Source: a virus. From it: a stretch of 52,533 nucleotides of DNA. Position 1 is the first letter of the stretch. The number at the start of each line of letters is the position of its first letter. Position numbers and translations under genes: made by a program. The notes beneath the pieces are model-generated. The model saw nothing but the letters and a program-made list of their open reading frames with translations, was not told the origin of the DNA and searched no databases. Shown here piece after piece: positions 50,237 to 52,533 of this stretch. The stretch lies in IMG/VR virus record IMGVR_UViG_3300021602_000010, positions 1 through 52,533 of that record; one strand, written 5' to 3'.

Positions 50237-50244
50237 AATAAATA
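50237..50244 (+). promoter_or_regulatory. Late-like octamer AATAAATA for the tape-measure-like gene
   Basis: AATAAATA (7 of 8) ends 17 bases before the ATG at 50262. Together with 50191-50198 it makes a divergent late control region of about 100 bases. Confidence 0.45.
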
Positions 50245-50261
50245 CATGAAAGAGCCCAAAT

Positions 50262-52533
50262 ATGTCAACACCTGAAGAAGTACAAGAACAAATACTGGCA
50301 TCCATACAGAGTATGGCTGATGCCATGTCAAACATCGTTCCTGCATTGACATCTATGGGAACACAAATTCAGCGACAAGCTGACATTACAAAAACCCAAT
50401 ACGATGAAGAAGTTATACGATTAGCGGACCTAAAAAAACAAGCAGACGAACGGAAAACGTTAGAGGGTGATCGACTCAAAGAAGAGGCTCTCAAAAACGG
50501 TCGGATAAAGGCATCGAGTGTAGAAGAGGCTCAGCGTAACAGGGAGCTAAGAAAACAATTCACGAATAGATTAGGGATTGAAGAGGAAATTAATCCTAGA
50601 TTAAAGGCGGTTCTTGACAACCGATCCACCATTGAACAAAAATTAGTTGACGCTGCCAAACGTCAATATGGTGATGACGTTTTTATCTCTGCACAACGAA
50701 ATAAGTTATACAGAGAACAAATAGCACAGTATAGCGCTGGGAATTTGGCATATGGCGGAGTTGTAACTCAGTTTAAAGACCTCAGCAAGGATCAGCAGAA
50801 AGCAATAGTAGACGCTGCCAAAACACAGAAAAAGTTAAAAGAAGAACAAGAAAAGTTCACACAAACTGTTCAAACGTTGGCAAACCCCGGTGAAACATTT
50901 AAAGGCATCACTGGCAAAGTTACATCATTATCAAGCGCATTAGAGTCTGGAAAAGATGGATTAATTAAAATGGCCGGCGGAGGGGTCGGGGCACAAATAG
51001 CATTTGAATCTATAGCAGTCGCCGGGAAGGCACTCGTTGCTTCCTTTATGTCAATGTCAACTGCTCTTTATGCTGGTCAGCGCGGAGCGGCAGTGGGAGT
51101 TAACGCAATGGCTGCTGCTGTAGGCAAGGTTACTCCACTTATGTATGGACTAGCCGGGGCACTATTTATTATGGGTGGTCCGATCCTTAAGATTCTAGGG
51201 GTTGCTGCCCTCGCTGCCACCGCCGCACTTGACCTGTATACTGAATCACAAAAAAAGGGAGCCGAACAGAACGATGCTCTATTCAAATCGTATAATGATC
51301 TGGCTCAAGCCGGTCTTGCCACAGCCGATGGATTAACCGGCTTGTTTGATATGACCCAAAAGTTGGGTCTAACTGTTAAGGAAATTGAAAAACTAGGTCC
51401 ATTACTAAAGGAACATGCCAAAGATTTAGCATTGATGGGAGGAACTGCATCTGAAGGTGCTAAGGCATTCGCTAATGTTGCTACGGAGCTGAAGAGGGCT
51501 GATATAGGAGAACGATTAGAAAGATTAGGTATAACTTCAGACCAACAACGGGAGCATACACTAAGTTACATGGCACAGCAAACAAGAATGGGGACATTAC
51601 TTAATAAGTCCCAAGCTGACCAAATTGCCGGTGCGAAAAATTATATGGAAGAACTGGATAAGATGGCGGCACTTACCGGAGCATCCAGAAAGGAACAAGA
51701 AGAAGCAAGAGAGGCCATGTTAGCGATTGATGCTGCTCGGGCAGGGTTAGATGAAGTTGCAGAACAAGCAAAGGCTGGTGTACCGGGTGCAGAGAAGCGA
51801 TTACAAGAAATGCAAGCTGGTATAAAACTTGCTTCACTGCTCCAAACACAAGGGTTAAACGTATTGGCTAAAGGACAGGCCCAGCTTTCTGGATCTGAAG
51901 GAACTCCGACTACTGCTGAATCAACTGCTGCATTTCAAAGTTTAAGTGGCAGTCACCGTGCGATTAAAGAAGGAAAGGGTGATGCTGAGATAGCGTTAGC
52001 TGCTGGTGTCTCAATGGAACAGGCGTCTAAGTTAATGCGGACTAACGCAAAGTATAACGGGGAAACTAGTGCGTTTCTTGGTGACACGTATGCAAAGGGA
52101 AGAGATTTTCAAATAAAAATGTCTAAGGCAGCGGAGTTGATGAAAAAAACTCCAGGGATGGACATTGACGCAGCACTAAAGCAAACCCAACTTGCAAAAG
52201 AAAACACCCCGGAACCACAATTAGCTGCAAACGTGAGTGCAGGGAGAACGCAACAGGCTGCAGCCATGCTTCAGGACAGTGCAATTAAACACTTTGACCA
52301 ATCAGCAATAATAAACAAAGCGGCCAGTGAGATGTTTGAATCAGCAGTTGTGTCCTTCAATAACACTGTTGGCGCAAAACTTCCGGTTGGTGGTACTCCG
52401 CAAGTAGGAACAAACCCAGGAAAGAAAGAAAACTCAACACCGGCTGCAACACCGATAGCATCAACTACTCCTGCTGTGTCACCAAAACCAACACCGGCTG
52501 CAACACCGATAGCATCAACTACTCCTGCTGTGT
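50262..52533 (+). CDS. Partial tape-measure-like tail protein, C-terminus beyond the right edge
   Basis: An ATG at 50262 opens a frame without a stop for 757 codons to the end of the window. Residues 1-200 are charged helices likely to form coiled coils (VIRLADLKKQADERKTLEGD). Residues about 238-325 are strongly hydrophobic with Gly/Ala and several membrane-like stretches (MYGLAGALFIMGGPILKILG), as in tape measure proteins that insert into the host envelope. Long Ala/Lys/Glu helices follow (LRLGITSDQ-type segments, then KEIEKLGPLLKEHAKDLALM). From about 725 the protein becomes a Thr/Pro/Ala repeat. Adjacent to the frameshifting chaperone gene. A lysozyme or other C-terminal domain could lie outside. 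Other hydrophobic virion proteins remain possible. Confidence 0.7.
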   Translation, partial: MSTPEEVQEQILASIQSMADAMSNIVPALTSMGTQIQRQADITKTQYDEEVIRLADLKKQADERKTLEGDRLKEEALKNGRIKASSVEEAQRNRELRKQFTNRLGIEEEINPRLKAVLDNRSTIEQKLVDAAKRQYGDDVFISAQRNKLYREQIAQYSAGNLAYGGVVTQFKDLSKDQQKAIVDAAKTQKKLKEEQEKFTQTVQTLANPGETFKGITGKVTSLSSALESGKDGLIKMAGGGVGAQIAFESIAVAGKALVASFMSMSTALYAGQRGAAVGVNAMAAAVGKVTPLMYGLAGALFIMGGPILKILGVAALAATAALDLYTESQKKGAEQNDALFKSYNDLAQAGLATADGLTGLFDMTQKLGLTVKEIEKLGPLLKEHAKDLALMGGTASEGAKAFANVATELKRADIGERLERLGITSDQQREHTLSYMAQQTRMGTLLNKSQADQIAGAKNYMEELDKMAALTGASRKEQEEAREAMLAIDAARAGLDEVAEQAKAGVPGAEKRLQEMQAGIKLASLLQTQGLNVLAKGQAQLSGSEGTPTTAESTAAFQSLSGSHRAIKEGKGDAEIALAAGVSMEQASKLMRTNAKYNGETSAFLGDTYAKGRDFQIKMSKAAELMKKTPGMDIDAALKQTQLAKENTPEPQLAANVSAGRTQQAAAMLQDSAIKHFDQSAIINKAASEMFESAVVSFNNTVGAKLPVGGTPQVGTNPGKKENSTPAATPIASTTPAVSPKPTPAATPIASTTPAV
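52435..52533 (+). repeat. 54-base tandem repeat coding for a Thr/Pro/Ala linker
   Basis: Bases 52435-52479 and 52489-52533 are identical over 45 positions at a period of 54 bases (18 codons, reading TPAATPIASTTPAVSPKP). The second copy runs to the window edge, so the array may continue. In-frame repeat inside the tape-measure-like gene, probably a flexible linker whose copy number can vary. Confidence 0.85.

Noticed and set aside
1-52533. tRNA genes
   Set aside because: No T-arm-like GGTTCGA sequence with a matching acceptor stem was seen in the gaps between genes.

Overview
The window is part of the genome of a large T4-type contractile-tailed phage (myovirus). This rests on a run of recognisable T4-family genes: baseplate wedge gp53, gp25 and gp6, hub/needle gp5, late sigma factor gp55, recombination nuclease gp47/gp46, and a gp26-like baseplate/tail chaperone beside a tape-measure-like gene. 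The tail-fibre N-termini, the radical SAM proteins and the lysozyme-free gp5 resemble aquatic T4-like phages (cyanophage/pelagiphage type). The host cannot be read from the sequence. No tRNA genes, CRISPR arrays or insertion sequences were seen.

Layout, left to right. 1-9963 (all minus strand): a tightly coupled accessory operon lying downstream of the tail-fibre genes. It holds two GT8-like glycosyltransferases, one GT-A-like glycosyltransferase, three radical SAM proteins, an SGNH-hydrolase-like protein and two or three small-glycan-transferase-like paralogues. 10012-42465 (minus): the baseplate and fibre operon, transcribed leftward from about 42490. It includes a single 5807-codon gene (13646-31069), a GIY-YIG-like homing endonuclease gene and a 43-codon gene. 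42466-42583: divergent control region. 42584-48444 (mostly plus): gp55, gp47, gp46 and GIY-YIG genes, with an HNH endonuclease gene in antisense between gp55 and gp47. 48445-49112: a 670-base gap without a convincing gene that looks like a large folded RNA. 49113-50164 (minus): the gp26-like gene with a textbook -1 frameshift signal. 50262 to the right edge (plus): the start of a tape-measure-like gene.

How it fits together. Gp55 normally directs phage-modified RNA polymerase to TATAAATA. Octamers of the form N(A/C)TAAATA stand in front of the baseplate, fibre and endonuclease genes and the candidate RNA, so most of the window is probably late-expressed. Gp55 itself has a host-type promoter (TTGTTT-17-TGTTATAAT). 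Two homing endonuclease genes carry a late octamer inside an inverted repeat that would block their start codon on longer transcripts, as in T4. The gp26-like frameshift product lies next to the tape-measure-like gene, as expected for tail assembly chaperones. The sugar/radical SAM operon follows the tail fibres in the same direction, so modification of virion fibres or the cell surface late in infection is a reasonable but unproven role.

The strongest new observations are the frameshift cassette (49113-50164), the candidate large RNA (about 48497-48930 or longer), the two endonuclease start-site switches, and the radical SAM/glycosyltransferase/SGNH operon.
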